Below are positions 7,861 through 15,651 of a DNA stretch of 15,920 bases, piece after piece (the first letter of the stretch is position 1; each line of letters begins with the position of its first letter). Origin of the DNA: JAGNEJ01 sp043757865. GTDB lineage: Bacteria; Verrucomicrobiota; Verrucomicrobiia; Verrucomicrobiales; V1-33. Location: contig JAYVOP010000300.1 of assembly GCA_043757865.1 (NCBI GenBank), forward strand, positions 1 to 15,920, read 5' to 3'. Below the pieces are notes generated by a model, which was given only the letters and a program-made list of their open reading frames with translations, did no database searches and was not told the origin of the DNA. The position numbers were made by a program, and so were the translations under genes.

Positions 7861-8352
7861 ATGCGCATCCGTCCCGCCACCCTGGCTGACTGCCCGGCCA
7901 TCCTCGCAATTTATAACCACTATGTGCGCACCAGCACGAGCACCTATCAAGAGGAGGAGGACACGCTGGCGGAGCGGGAGGCATGGTTCGCCCGGCATGG
8001 CCTCGCCCACCCGGTGGTGGTGTTGATGGAGGTGACGGGGCGCATCCTGGGCTGGGGTTCGCTCAGTCCGTTTCATGCGCGCTCGGCGTATCGGTTCACC
8101 GTGGAAAACTCGCTCTATGTGCATCCAGATTTCCTGGGCCAGGGGCTGGGACGGCGGTTGCTAGAGGAACTCATCACCCGGGCTCGGCAGTTAGGGCATC
8201 AGCAAATGATCGCGCTGATCTCTAGCGAGCAAACGGCCAGCGGGCGACTGCACCGCGCGCTAGGATTCAAGCGTGCAGGCCAGCTTGAGGGCGTGGGGGT
8301 GAAATTTGACCAACGCCTGAGCCTGGATCTCTGGCAGTTAGACCTGCGCTGA
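7861..8352 (+). CDS. GNAT N-acetyltransferase, phosphinothricin/methionine-sulfoximine acetyltransferase-like
   Basis: This 163-residue protein covers a whole GNAT domain. The N-terminus (RPATLADCPAILAIYNHYV) and the block HPDFLGQGLGRRLLEEL are typical of the Pat/MnaT group; the acetyl-CoA pyrophosphate loop is GQGLGR (93-98). E82 in FTVENSLYV fits the conserved acid of this group, and SGRLHRALGF (127-136) matches the C-terminal family motif. Members acetylate the amino group of phosphinothricin, methionine sulfoximine or related amino acids; the true substrate here is unknown. The start directly follows the recN stop (2 bp between), so translation is probably coupled. Confidence 0.9.
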   Translation: MRIRPATLADCPAILAIYNHYVRTSTSTYQEEEDTLAEREAWFARHGLAHPVVVLMEVTGRILGWGSLSPFHARSAYRFTVENSLYVHPDFLGQGLGRRLLEELITRARQLGHQQMIALISSEQTASGRLHRALGFKRAGQLEGVGVKFDQRLSLDLWQLDLR

Positions 8353-8385
8353 GCAGGGCGGGTGGTCCTGCGCCACAGAGACGAA

Positions 8386-8408
8386 CGTGCAGCCATGCGG
8401 GCTGCACG
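8386..8408. terminator. Bidirectional hairpin between convergent genes
   Basis: CGTGCAGCC (8386-8394) pairs perfectly over 9 bp with GGCTGCACG (8400-8408) around a 5-nt loop. It lies between the GNAT stop (8352) and the stop of the convergent LTD gene (8424), where a shared terminator is expected. There is no clear T-run on either side. Confidence 0.55.
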
Positions 8409-8423
8409 CCAAGCGGTGGCTTA

Positions 8424-11400
8424 CTAGCGTGAGACTCGCAGGCGGAAGAACACCCGGCCCGTAGCCAAGACCTCGGTGAGTTGAGCGCCAGGGCGGAACC
8501 CATAGACTTTGGTTTCCATTCCCACAGTAGGGGTGTCAGCCAACGTTTCTTTGGGGGTGAGATAGACCGGAGGGTAAGTCCAGTCGATGAGATCATATGA
8601 TGCTTCGTAGGTGTAGGTGATGCTAGCCACGCCACCCGTGGGGCGGGCCACTCTAAAGACGGGCTGATTAATTCCGCCGTAAACCGCATACCCTGGCTGT
8701 GGCAGCTTGGGCGTATCTGGCACGAAGATGTTCATGCCTAGGGCTTCTTCCATGATGTCCACCACGCCATCGCCATCAGGATCGGAAAGGTCTGTGAGGG
8801 CGAGGATGTTGGCTTGGCCGGGGGTAACTTTACCGCCAGTAAGCGTGTTTGGGAAATACTGGCTGGTGGAGTAAACGGTGGAGGTGCCTGCGGTGCCGGT
8901 GAGGTTAGCGCCATACCAGGCGGCAGCGTTGTTCGGGGTGAGTTTATTGCCAAAGCGGGCGACGGTATCTGGAGTGTAGCCGTTAATGGAAGTATCATTG
9001 ACCGTCAGATCCGTGGTGGAGAAGGTCACTACCCCGATGACGTAGCGGGGGATCGTGCCCGCGAGGCTGTAGGTAGTGCTAGCGCCCACGGTGGTGGTGG
9101 TAAAGCCTTTCATACTCACTGAATCACTCAGGGCATCCCATGGCACCGGGGAGTTCAGAATACCGTCGTCGGCTACGCGAAGATCTGCTTGGGTGCCCAT
9201 ATCTAAGTCATCGCCCACGCGGCCATGGAAATATTTTACGAGGAGCACTGCGAGGGCACCATTGTCCGTGTTGGCACCGATGTCATCGAAGGCCATTTCA
9301 CTAGGGGGGAAGATAGTGGTGGCGGCCTCAGGAGGTGAGGTAGCTACCCAAGGGATGGAGGAGGGCACCGCGGGATTATAGCCGGAGCCGATGAGGAGGA
9401 GTCCATTGGTCCCAGTGGATGCGGAATCTAGATCATACACTTTGATGACGTGGCCGATATCGGTGCCGGAGTTATCCAGGAGGATGACGCTGTAGCCGAT
9501 GGTGGAGGTCACGGTATTGTCGGCGGTGCGGAGTTCGATAAATTCTTTGTTATTGTCTCCGCCGGGGGGGTTGATGTTGATTTCGTTTAGGAGGAGGGCA
9601 GCAGTGTTATTGACGGTAGCGGTGACATTGTGACGACCAGGCGAGGCGGCTCCTTTGAAGCCGAAGAAATGGGTGCCATACTCAAAGCTGGCCGCCGTGC
9701 CGCCCGTGAGATCGCCTCCAAACCAAGCGCCCAAACTATTGGGCGTGGGATTGCCAACGGAGCGGGAAACATTGGCGGGGATCCAGCCTGCTTGGCTGAG
9801 GAGAGCGGGATTAGCAGACGTGGGCAGGCCAATGCCGTTACCCGTGGAGAGGCTGTCAAGCACGACGACCCCAGGAGGTGGCCCCGTGAGAATGGTGCCG
9901 ATGACAGCAGGCACCGGATTGGTGGCAGTGGCGGTGTAGGTCACTAGCAGCACGGTCACCCCGGCGTTATCCAAGCTATCTGGGGTGAAATTATTTCCAC
10001 TATCCGTGCTGGCGCTCCCATTGCTAAAGATCGTAGGCGGATCGGAGCGGAGGGTTTCTGCTGAACAGAAAGGGGGGAGGGTACTCACGTCTTCTTCCAC
10101 ACCATCTCCAAACAGGGCTAACCGATTACTGCCGGTCGATTGAGAGCGCAGATCCAAGACTTTAAGGACTTTACCAGAGTTGGCCCCGTATGCCTGCACC
10201 GCCATGAGCCAACAGTTGGTCAGTAAAGCATGAGGGGTGGTGCTGATGACTTCGACGTATTCGGTGCCGTCTGGGGTGACGGGGGGATCGATGTGGACTT
10301 CATTTAACAAAACTGCGCTGCCCGTAGGGGTAACGGGCTGGGAGGCGAAGTTGTAGTTCGGCTGCCCAGGGGAGGCCGCTCCCCGGAAGGCGTTCCCGGT
10401 GCTCGGACTGTAGAAGCCATTTTCGTAGGCCAAGGCATAGGGGCTGTTGGCCCCCAGACTGCCGTAGGACCAAGCCGCCGCACTGTTGGCGGTGTTGGTG
10501 CCTTTGAGGCGGGAAAGGTTATCGGGATCATAGCGGGAGGCGTTCGCGAGCACGATGGAGAGGGAGGCCGCAGAGTAGCCTCCACGGGTCGCGACGAGGG
10601 CGTGATTCGCATCAATCTCTGGAATCGCCACGCCATCCACCAAGGTGTAGGGCACGGTAGTATTGATCGTGCCATTGTCATCGGTATCCAGGTCATCCCC
10701 CACGTTGCCCGTGAAATTCTGCACCAACATAAAGGTCACGCCATCGTTAGGGATGTCACCAAAGCTCATGGAGCTATACTGCTGGATGGTGGTGCTGCCA
10801 GAGCGGAAGGCCGCCTCTGGATCGCCTAACTGGGTGGCGGAGGCTACATTCTTAATCCATGGGCAGTAGCCGCTGGTATAGCCGTCACCCAGCAAAAGCA
10901 GGCCGTTACTACCAGTAGAAAATTTACTGAGATCCCAAGCTTCCAGGATGGTGCCTACCGAAGTGGAACCATGGTTATCGACAACTAACAATGCGTAGCC
11001 TGCGAGTCGGCCCGCGAAATCCGTGCCCCCTGCTTGGTTGGCGACGGTATTGATGATTTCCAGGTATTCAAAGTTGCCATCGCTAGCGACTGGGGTGGCG
11101 GGAGTGATGGAAGTGCTGCCGGGGGCCGATCGGCCGGGGTTACCGGGGGGGTTGGCGTGGATTTCATTGAGCCGGAAGATGGCCGCCTGCGGGGCTAAGG
11201 AGAGGTTAGGACGTCCGGGGGTAACGAATCCCGCCCAAGTTTGACCGCTGATGAGGTTAAAGACACTGGCTCCGTAGGCTTCCGTATCCCCGTTACCGGT
11301 GGACGGGAGGATGCCGCCATACCAAGCGGTGCGCGAGTTAGCGACATTGTTCCCCCCCCCTCGGGCGATGCTGTGCGGAATGAAAGCCGTGGCCGTCACC

Positions 11401-12110
11401 CCACGTAGGAACGTGGAGTTAGACAGGTTGGCGCCCACCCCGCCACTGCCGCAATACGCAGTCTTAATGATCCCACTGGAGTCTCCATTGAAGCCTACCG
11501 AATCTACCGCGCCTAACGGATTGCTGGTAAGATTGAAATTAACCACGGTCCAGGGTGCTACCGTGTAACGCACGGCGGGAGGCGTGCCATCCTGCCAATC
11601 GAGGACACCATCATCATCTTTATCAAAGTCCGGTTTCGTATCCGCACCTAACGGAGCAGGATTCGTGTAGCCTTGCACAAGAGCGATGGTGAAGGCTTTG
11701 TTGGGAATGTTATCAGAGCCCATGCCAGGAGGATCCCCCAAGGTAGTGGCCGTGGCCTTGCTGTTTTCATAGGGAGATTTGGGCTTGGTATAATTATCGC
11801 CCAGTAAGAGGAGACCGTTGGTTCCGGTGCTTAAGGTGCCCCCGTTAGCATCCACTAATTTCCATGCCTGACTGACCCCGCCCACGCTGCCGCCATCATT
11901 GTCGATGAGCAAGATCCAAAGGTCCGTGCACGGTTCCACACCTCCGGTGGTGCTTTTAAGCTCCACGAACTCGAAGTTGCTATCGGCGGGCAAGGCATCG
12001 GTGCTGAGGGGCGTGCGCATATGCACTTCATTAATCAGGATCGTTGCTGAGGCATTGGCGAGCAATACCCAACTAAGCAACCCAGTGAGGAATCTGGAAC
12101 TTGTTTTCAT
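8424..12110 (-). CDS. Secreted protein with four tandem lamin-tail-domain-like modules
   Basis: This is a 1228-residue protein with a signal peptide (about 1-22, ending ASA/T). Four modules follow at about 23-302, 311-585, 599-828 and 839-1101. Each opens with a motif like LLNEVHxxPP, then a strand block E(F/Y)(V/I)E(L/V/I), then usually STGxNGLLLLG, and closes with (S/T)PG(R/Q)xN. Modules 1, 2 and 4 carry an acidic DxDxDDxG-like stretch. After them comes DPDGDGVVDIMEEALG (1110-1125), a calcium-type acidic repeat, and a C-terminal beta region ending FFRLRVSR that resembles a recurrent C-terminus of Verrucomicrobiota exported proteins. LTD domains are beta-sandwiches found in secreted nucleases and adhesins; no nuclease motif is seen here, so an adhesion or envelope role is inference. 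The start is ATG 12110 with no SD. Runs of C7 to G9 inside the coding strand are unusual. Confidence 0.88.
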   Translation of the reverse strand: MKTSSRFLTGLLSWVLLANASATILINEVHMRTPLSTDALPADSNFEFVELKSTTGGVEPCTDLWILLIDNDGGSVGGVSQAWKLVDANGGTLSTGTNGLLLLGDNYTKPKSPYENSKATATTLGDPPGMGSDNIPNKAFTIALVQGYTNPAPLGADTKPDFDKDDDGVLDWQDGTPPAVRYTVAPWTVVNFNLTSNPLGAVDSVGFNGDSSGIIKTAYCGSGGVGANLSNSTFLRGVTATAFIPHSIARGGGNNVANSRTAWYGGILPSTGNGDTEAYGASVFNLISGQTWAGFVTPGRPNLSLAPQAAIFRLNEIHANPPGNPGRSAPGSTSITPATPVASDGNFEYLEIINTVANQAGGTDFAGRLAGYALLVVDNHGSTSVGTILEAWDLSKFSTGSNGLLLLGDGYTSGYCPWIKNVASATQLGDPEAAFRSGSTTIQQYSSMSFGDIPNDGVTFMLVQNFTGNVGDDLDTDDNGTINTTVPYTLVDGVAIPEIDANHALVATRGGYSAASLSIVLANASRYDPDNLSRLKGTNTANSAAAWSYGSLGANSPYALAYENGFYSPSTGNAFRGAASPGQPNYNFASQPVTPTGSAVLLNEVHIDPPVTPDGTEYVEVISTTPHALLTNCWLMAVQAYGANSGKVLKVLDLRSQSTGSNRLALFGDGVEEDVSTLPPFCSAETLRSDPPTIFSNGSASTDSGNNFTPDSLDNAGVTVLLVTYTATATNPVPAVIGTILTGPPPGVVVLDSLSTGNGIGLPTSANPALLSQAGWIPANVSRSVGNPTPNSLGAWFGGDLTGGTAASFEYGTHFFGFKGAASPGRHNVTATVNNTAALLLNEININPPGGDNNKEFIELRTADNTVTSTIGYSVILLDNSGTDIGHVIKVYDLDSASTGTNGLLLIGSGYNPAVPSSIPWVATSPPEAATTIFPPSEMAFDDIGANTDNGALAVLLVKYFHGRVGDDLDMGTQADLRVADDGILNSPVPWDALSDSVSMKGFTTTTVGASTTYSLAGTIPRYVIGVVTFSTTDLTVNDTSINGYTPDTVARFGNKLTPNNAAAWYGANLTGTAGTSTVYSTSQYFPNTLTGGKVTPGQANILALTDLSDPDGDGVVDIMEEALGMNIFVPDTPKLPQPGYAVYGGINQPVFRVARPTGGVASITYTYEASYDLIDWTYPPVYLTPKETLADTPTVGMETKVYGFRPGAQLTEVLATGRVFFRLRVSR
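8808..12044 (-). repeat. Four protein-level tandem modules of about 230-280 residues
   Basis: Module limits in gene order are about 12044-11205, 11180-10356, 10316-9627 and 9596-8808. They are related in sequence but much diverged, so they are not nucleotide-level repeats. Module 3 is shortest and its STG block reads STGSNRLALFG instead of the NGLLLLG form. Confidence 0.7.
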
Positions 12111-12160
12111 AAGAGGGGGGAGGGGAAACGGACCGGAGGATGAGAGGAGGACGAGGGAAA
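12111..12160 (-). promoter_or_regulatory. Pyrimidine-rich, SD-less leader of the LTD gene
   Basis: On the coding strand 45 of 50 bases immediately before the start are C or T, including CCCCTCCCCCC. No Shine-Dalgarno sequence is present. Such a C-rich, G-poor leader could bind Rho or ribosomal protein S1, or permit non-SD initiation; none of these is proven. Confidence 0.45.
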
Positions 12161-12181
12161 TTTAGGGGAATTTCTAACCCC

Positions 12182-12210
12182 AAAGTATGAATTCCGCAGG
12201 TGCGGTGCAA
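12182..12210 (-). promoter_or_regulatory. Weak candidate promoter of the LTD gene
   Basis: TTGCAC (12210-12205) and TACTTT (12187-12182) are spaced by 17 bp on the minus strand, about 70 bp before the LTD start. Each hexamer matches the sigma-70 consensus at only three of six bases. Confidence 0.25.
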
Positions 12211-12272
12211 GATTAATTCCTGATTTTAAGGCCGCTAACGATAGATTTCCTGACATACAAATGAAGGCCAGA

Positions 12273-13118
12273 TTAAATGTGGTGGCCCGGCTCTTGGTCC
12301 GCTGCTAGATATGCTTCGAACTGCTCCCGCAGAATGCGGTAATTCGCCCCACAGCGGCGGCAGCTCACCATCAACTGCTCATCTGCGCCAAAGAGATCCT
12401 CCGCTCCGCCACGGCAATGCGGGGCCAGCACCTGCCAGATCCGCTGCTCTGTGCAGCCACACTCGAAATGATAGTAACGCGTTTCTAACAGGCTCAGTTC
12501 CTCCGTTTGATCCAACGTGCGGATGGCCTCCGTATCCAAGCCCTGGAGCCAAGCCTCATCACACCCTGGCTGCGCAGAGATGAAGACATACTCCTCATCT
12601 CCATAATCAAAAAAACGTGCTAGCCGTTGCTCGCTCTGCTCATAGAAATGCTCCACCGCGCGGAAGACATTCGGCCCGTTGAACTCCACGGTACTGGTGC
12701 GGGGCTCAGCTAGGCCCGGTTTTACTAACTGGGAAAAGAACAAGTTCGTCCGCGTGTCTTTCACATCTCGATCAAAGATCCGCCCGGCCACTTTCGATTC
12801 CTGATTATCCCCACAGAGAAACAGATTTACTAACGGCTTCTGGAAATGCAGGGTCCACGCGTGCTGCTCATTCCACGGGCGCGCGGCCAAGTGCAGCGTC
12901 ATGGCGGCTAGGCCGTCCTTGAGCGCGGCATCTTGAAATTGGCTCAGCGTTAGGGCGTTCCCCGCCAAGTGTAAATAGTAGTCCACAAACAACGGGGCAA
13001 ACTGCCCCCGCACCGCCAGCGCATTACGATGGCGGACGAAGTAGGAGCGAAGCTCAATGGAGGAAAAGGAGTCAGTGGTGGGAAAGTCATCAGATTGCAC
13101 GCGCCTCCCTAAATGCAC
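12273..13118 (-). CDS. hslO: Hsp33-family redox-regulated chaperone
   Basis: Hsp33 binds unfolding proteins after oxidation releases its zinc. The C-terminus carries the zinc-binding cysteines C220-G-C222 and C253-R-R-C256, with 30 residues between the pairs, the same spacing as in E. coli Hsp33. YEQSEQ (159-164) is the family's conserved YFEQSEQ block. The N-terminal half (about 25-130) is clearly diverged from the classical proteins and I accept it by position only. The start is uncertain: GTG 13118 follows an in-frame TGA by one codon, while GTG 13100 has GGGAGG just before it (spacing only about 3). Both give the complete domain. The gene lies 127 bp after the stop of the AlgX-like gene and may be separately transcribed. 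Confidence 0.85.
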   Translation of the reverse strand: MHLGRRVQSDDFPTTDSFSSIELRSYFVRHRNALAVRGQFAPLFVDYYLHLAGNALTLSQFQDAALKDGLAAMTLHLAARPWNEQHAWTLHFQKPLVNLFLCGDNQESKVAGRIFDRDVKDTRTNLFFSQLVKPGLAEPRTSTVEFNGPNVFRAVEHFYEQSEQRLARFFDYGDEEYVFISAQPGCDEAWLQGLDTEAIRTLDQTEELSLLETRYYHFECGCTEQRIWQVLAPHCRGGAEDLFGADEQLMVSCRRCGANYRILREQFEAYLAADQEPGHHI

Positions 13119-13176
13119 TCCTCAGCTAGGACCAGGGGAAATTACGACACTGAGAAATTTCTGCGTTCACCTAGGG

Positions 13177-13217
13177 CGTCCCAGGTTAGCCACTCCTTGG
13201 GACGGCAAAGATTTGCC
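13177..13217 (-). terminator. Adjoining hairpins after the AlgX/AlgJ-like gene
   Basis: GGCAAA/TTTGCC (13204-13209, 13212-13217) adjoins CGTCCCA/TGGGACG (13177-13183, 13198-13204), sharing base 13204, so the two cannot be fully paired together. They begin about 28 bp after the stop at 13246. There is no T-run, so termination or attenuation before the Hsp33 gene is only a possibility. Confidence 0.3.
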
Positions 13218-13245
13218 AAGGGCCAGGGCAGGTGCTGAGGTGTGT

Positions 13246-14202
13246 TTACTTCTTGATCGGCAGGTCTTTCCACTTTTTCTCTGTGACCTCCCGGATGGAG
13301 AAACACCAGACGACGACGCGTTTGTCTTTCCAGAAATCTGGTTTGGGAAAGGCTTGGCGGGCGAGTTGTTGGCGGGCCATGTCGGTGCCACCACCGTTGT
13401 TAGCGATGATCATGAATGGCGTGCCCGTGCGCGCTTGCAGCAGGTCTAACAAGCCTGCTCCTTGGCAGTGGAAGCCTGCGCCCGCGCCCGCGCTGAAGAC
13501 CAGGGTGTGGCTATCTCCTAGCAAAATAGCGGGACTCATGGCGGCGGCGGGCACCAGGGTCTTGGTGGGCTGAATGGTGAGCTTTTCCAAGCCCAAAGCA
13601 GTGGTGGCGGGAGTGGTCATCAGATCGCCTGTGATCTCCAGGGGCTGCGGATCGCCTAACGGCTGAGCGGTCGCGCACCACGATTTATCTTTGATGGCCG
13701 CGAACACCAAATCCGCTGCGATAGCCAATCCCGCCGGGGACCAGTGGGCGTCACTGGTGCAGTAGAGCAACGTGGCCGGATCCGCCCTGCGCTTGGCCTG
13801 GAAGGCCTCGGCCAGATCGATAACGTCCACCTGGTCGGCCTTCAATCCTTGGATAAAAGCAGTTTCTTGAGCGGCCAGGGCATCTGGTTTAACGCGGGCC
13901 GTGAACTTGTCAGGATAAATTTCCGCTTTAGCAGGCACGGGGACCACGATGAGTTGGACATGCTCCGCAGCTAACGCTGCTGCATAGTGGGAAATGGCGG
14001 TGATGGCTGGACCGGAGGACTCAGCAGTCAGTGGGCCTTTGGCGAGGTGGGCCAGTTCTCCTTGCAGGAAAAGCCACGGGGCCACGCCCGCCACCGCGTG
14101 CTCACTAGCCGCAGCAGCCTTGGTAAATTCATCCGTGATTCCGGCCCAGGAAGGACTGAGCCAGCACGCGCTAAAGAGGAATGGGAGGAAACGGTATTTC
14201 AT
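13246..14202 (-). CDS. Exported AlgX/AlgJ-like SGNH acyltransferase-type protein
   Basis: The chosen start is ATG 14202, which overlaps the upstream stop as ATGA and has GGAG before it. It gives 318 residues with an immediate signal peptide (about 1-20, ending SWA); a longer reading from 14226 would hide that signal. Family marks are PWLFLQG (42-48), a strand LIVVPVPAKAEIYP (about 84-97), CTSDAHWS (148-155) with the Asp-His pair, and LLGDSH (227-232) with S231 as the likely nucleophile. In AlgX and AlgJ these residues form a Ser-His-Asp triad that moves acetyl groups onto alginate outside the inner membrane. No MBOAT acetyl transporter is in the window, so the acetyl donor route and the target polymer are unknown. 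Coupling to a Ldh_2 dehydrogenase gene is unusual. Confidence 0.8.
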   Translation of the reverse strand: MKYRFLPFLFSACWLSPSWAGITDEFTKAAAASEHAVAGVAPWLFLQGELAHLAKGPLTAESSGPAITAISHYAAALAAEHVQLIVVPVPAKAEIYPDKFTARVKPDALAAQETAFIQGLKADQVDVIDLAEAFQAKRRADPATLLYCTSDAHWSPAGLAIAADLVFAAIKDKSWCATAQPLGDPQPLEITGDLMTTPATTALGLEKLTIQPTKTLVPAAAMSPAILLGDSHTLVFSAGAGAGFHCQGAGLLDLLQARTGTPFMIIANNGGGTDMARQQLARQAFPKPDFWKDKRVVVWCFSIREVTEKKWKDLPIKK

Positions 14203-15269
14203 AGCTTCCACTCCGGTTGGCCGCATTCTTGGGCGATGACGTTGAACTCTGCGATCTCCGCCGCCGTGAATTGCAAGCCCCCTTTGGCTTTGGTATTAGC
14301 CGCCGCACGCGCCTCGGGCTGGCCGGGCAATAGACAGCCTTCATTGCCATGGCCGAGGATATCGTCGATCACGGCTTTCAAGTTAGCCGCCTGATCCCGT
14401 CCGCAGGCAAAGCCGCCCGCATTCAACGCGTCTGGATGGATGACTTGGAAATAGAAACAGGGCGTCTTCTTTTCCTCAGTAGGAGCCGGGCGGCAGCGCA
14501 GCGTGGGCAGGCTGCCACCGATGAGGGCCGCCACTAGCTCATTGATGAGCGCGAGGCCGTAACCTTTATGCGCGCCAAATGGCATCAGCGCCACCGCAGC
14601 ATTGGGGTCGGTAGTCATCTGGCCCGCGCTATCAATGGCCGCGTTAGGCGGCAGGGTGCCGCCTTCCCGCTTGAGTTGTTGCACGCGGCCCATGGCCACG
14701 GTGGACGTGGCCCAATCCACCACAATCGGAAAGCCGATGGCCTCCGTAGTGGGGAATCCCCAGCTATGCGGGTTCGTGCCTAACGTAGGAAATTTCCCAC
14801 CGAACGGGACCACTTCCGTCAGCGCAGCCGTGCAATTCGTATAGGCTAGGTAGCCGCGTTGCGCCGCATCCATCACATAGCCGCCGCCCCACAGATAATG
14901 GAAGGCATTATCCACACTCACTTGGCCGATGCCGTATTGATCTGCCAGCCGGATGGCCTCTTCCATGGCCCGGAAGGCCGCACTTTGGCCGAGTTTACGA
15001 TGGGCATTCCAAATTTTACTAGCCGCAAATCTCGTAGGAATCTCCTCAATCTGTGCGCCCGGCACACAGCCTCCCGCCTTGCTCCCAAAGTGTTCGTCCA
15101 AGTGCAATGCCTTCAGGCCGTTGTGGGTGCGGATGCCGTGCGTGGAGGCCAGATCGCAGAAGCGCGCCGCATCGGCGGCTTCATCGGTGGTGAATCCACG
15201 GTGTTGATAAGCAGCGACGATGAGGTCGTGATGGGCTTGATGGGAGATGGTGTAAAATTGCTCAGACAT
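14199..15269 (-). CDS. Ldh_2-family NAD(P)-dependent malate/L-lactate/ureidoglycolate-type dehydrogenase
   Basis: This 356-residue protein has the length and motifs of the Ldh_2 (AllD/ComC/YbiC) fold, which oxidises or reduces alpha-hydroxy/keto acids and lacks a Rossmann fold. Seen are ASTHGIRTHN (41-50), VDNAFHYLWGGGY (119-131) with H124 as the probable catalytic His, VVPFGGKFPTLGTNPHSWGFPT (153-174) for cofactor binding, and GAHKGYGLAL (232-241). The substrate cannot be chosen from the sequence; malate, lactate, ureidoglycolate, diketogulonate and sulfolactate enzymes share these marks. The start is ATG 15269; no SD is obvious. The stop overlaps the start of the AlgX/AlgJ-like gene, so both are one transcription unit. 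Confidence 0.9.
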   Translation of the reverse strand: MSEQFYTISHQAHHDLIVAAYQHRGFTTDEAADAARFCDLASTHGIRTHNGLKALHLDEHFGSKAGGCVPGAQIEEIPTRFAASKIWNAHRKLGQSAAFRAMEEAIRLADQYGIGQVSVDNAFHYLWGGGYVMDAAQRGYLAYTNCTAALTEVVPFGGKFPTLGTNPHSWGFPTTEAIGFPIVVDWATSTVAMGRVQQLKREGGTLPPNAAIDSAGQMTTDPNAAVALMPFGAHKGYGLALINELVAALIGGSLPTLRCRPAPTEEKKTPCFYFQVIHPDALNAGGFACGRDQAANLKAVIDDILGHGNEGCLLPGQPEARAAANTKAKGGLQFTAAEIAEFNVIAQECGQPEWKL

Positions 15270-15465
15270 GCGCGCTGTTTAGCCGCAACTGCCGAGCGCG
15301 CAAGTCAGAGTGGAGCGCGAACTTTCAAAAAATAGCTTCCCTCGCCACGGCTAACACGCCTGCATCTCTGCTGCCGGGCGCGCAGATGGCGGAGGTGGAC
15401 CCCAAAACCTGGGCCAGTGGCTAGCTATATAAATGTTATTTTGCGCGTGGGGTCAATCCATCCAA

Positions 15466-15471
15466 ATTATA
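15466..15471 (-). promoter_or_regulatory. TATAAT-type -10 upstream of the dehydrogenase operon
   Basis: A perfect TATAAT is read on the minus strand, about 195 bp before the dehydrogenase start and just after the esterase-side terminator. No good -35 lies at 16-18 bp, and the extended -10 TG is one base off, so support is limited. Confidence 0.3.
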
Positions 15472-15478
15472 CCCAAGC

Positions 15479-15515
15479 ATAAAAGCCACGCCCCCGGATG
15501 CCAAACCCGCGTGGC
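15479..15515 (-). terminator. Intrinsic terminator candidate after the esterase gene
   Basis: On the minus strand GCCACGC (15515-15509) pairs with GCGTGGC (15491-15485) and is followed at once by TTTTAT (15484-15479). It lies about 137 bp downstream of the esterase stop. The 17-nt loop is large for a classical terminator. Confidence 0.45.
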
Positions 15516-15651
15516 CCTAGTTGCACTCAAGTGCGTGACCCGATTCAGCAGATCGCCAACAAGCAACACCATCACCCCCGAAGTTTTGGAGTATTTCTTG
15601 AAGGGATTGCGAAGGGGCAGAAATGAAGCGCTAACCACGAAGCCTCCACAC

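Larger units (their letters stand above)
15270..15651. other. Gene-free region upstream of the dehydrogenase gene
   Basis: I see no supported gene in these 382 bp. It holds a terminator-like stem with a T-run on the minus strand, a TATAAT-type hexamer just beyond it, an A+T-rich patch at about 15421-15442 and a short GCAC/GTGC inverted repeat (15523-15534). Confidence 0.55.

Noticed and set aside
14203..14226. Longer start for the AlgX/AlgJ-like gene.
   Set aside because: It would place eight residues before the signal peptide; ATG 14202 has an SD and overlaps the upstream stop.
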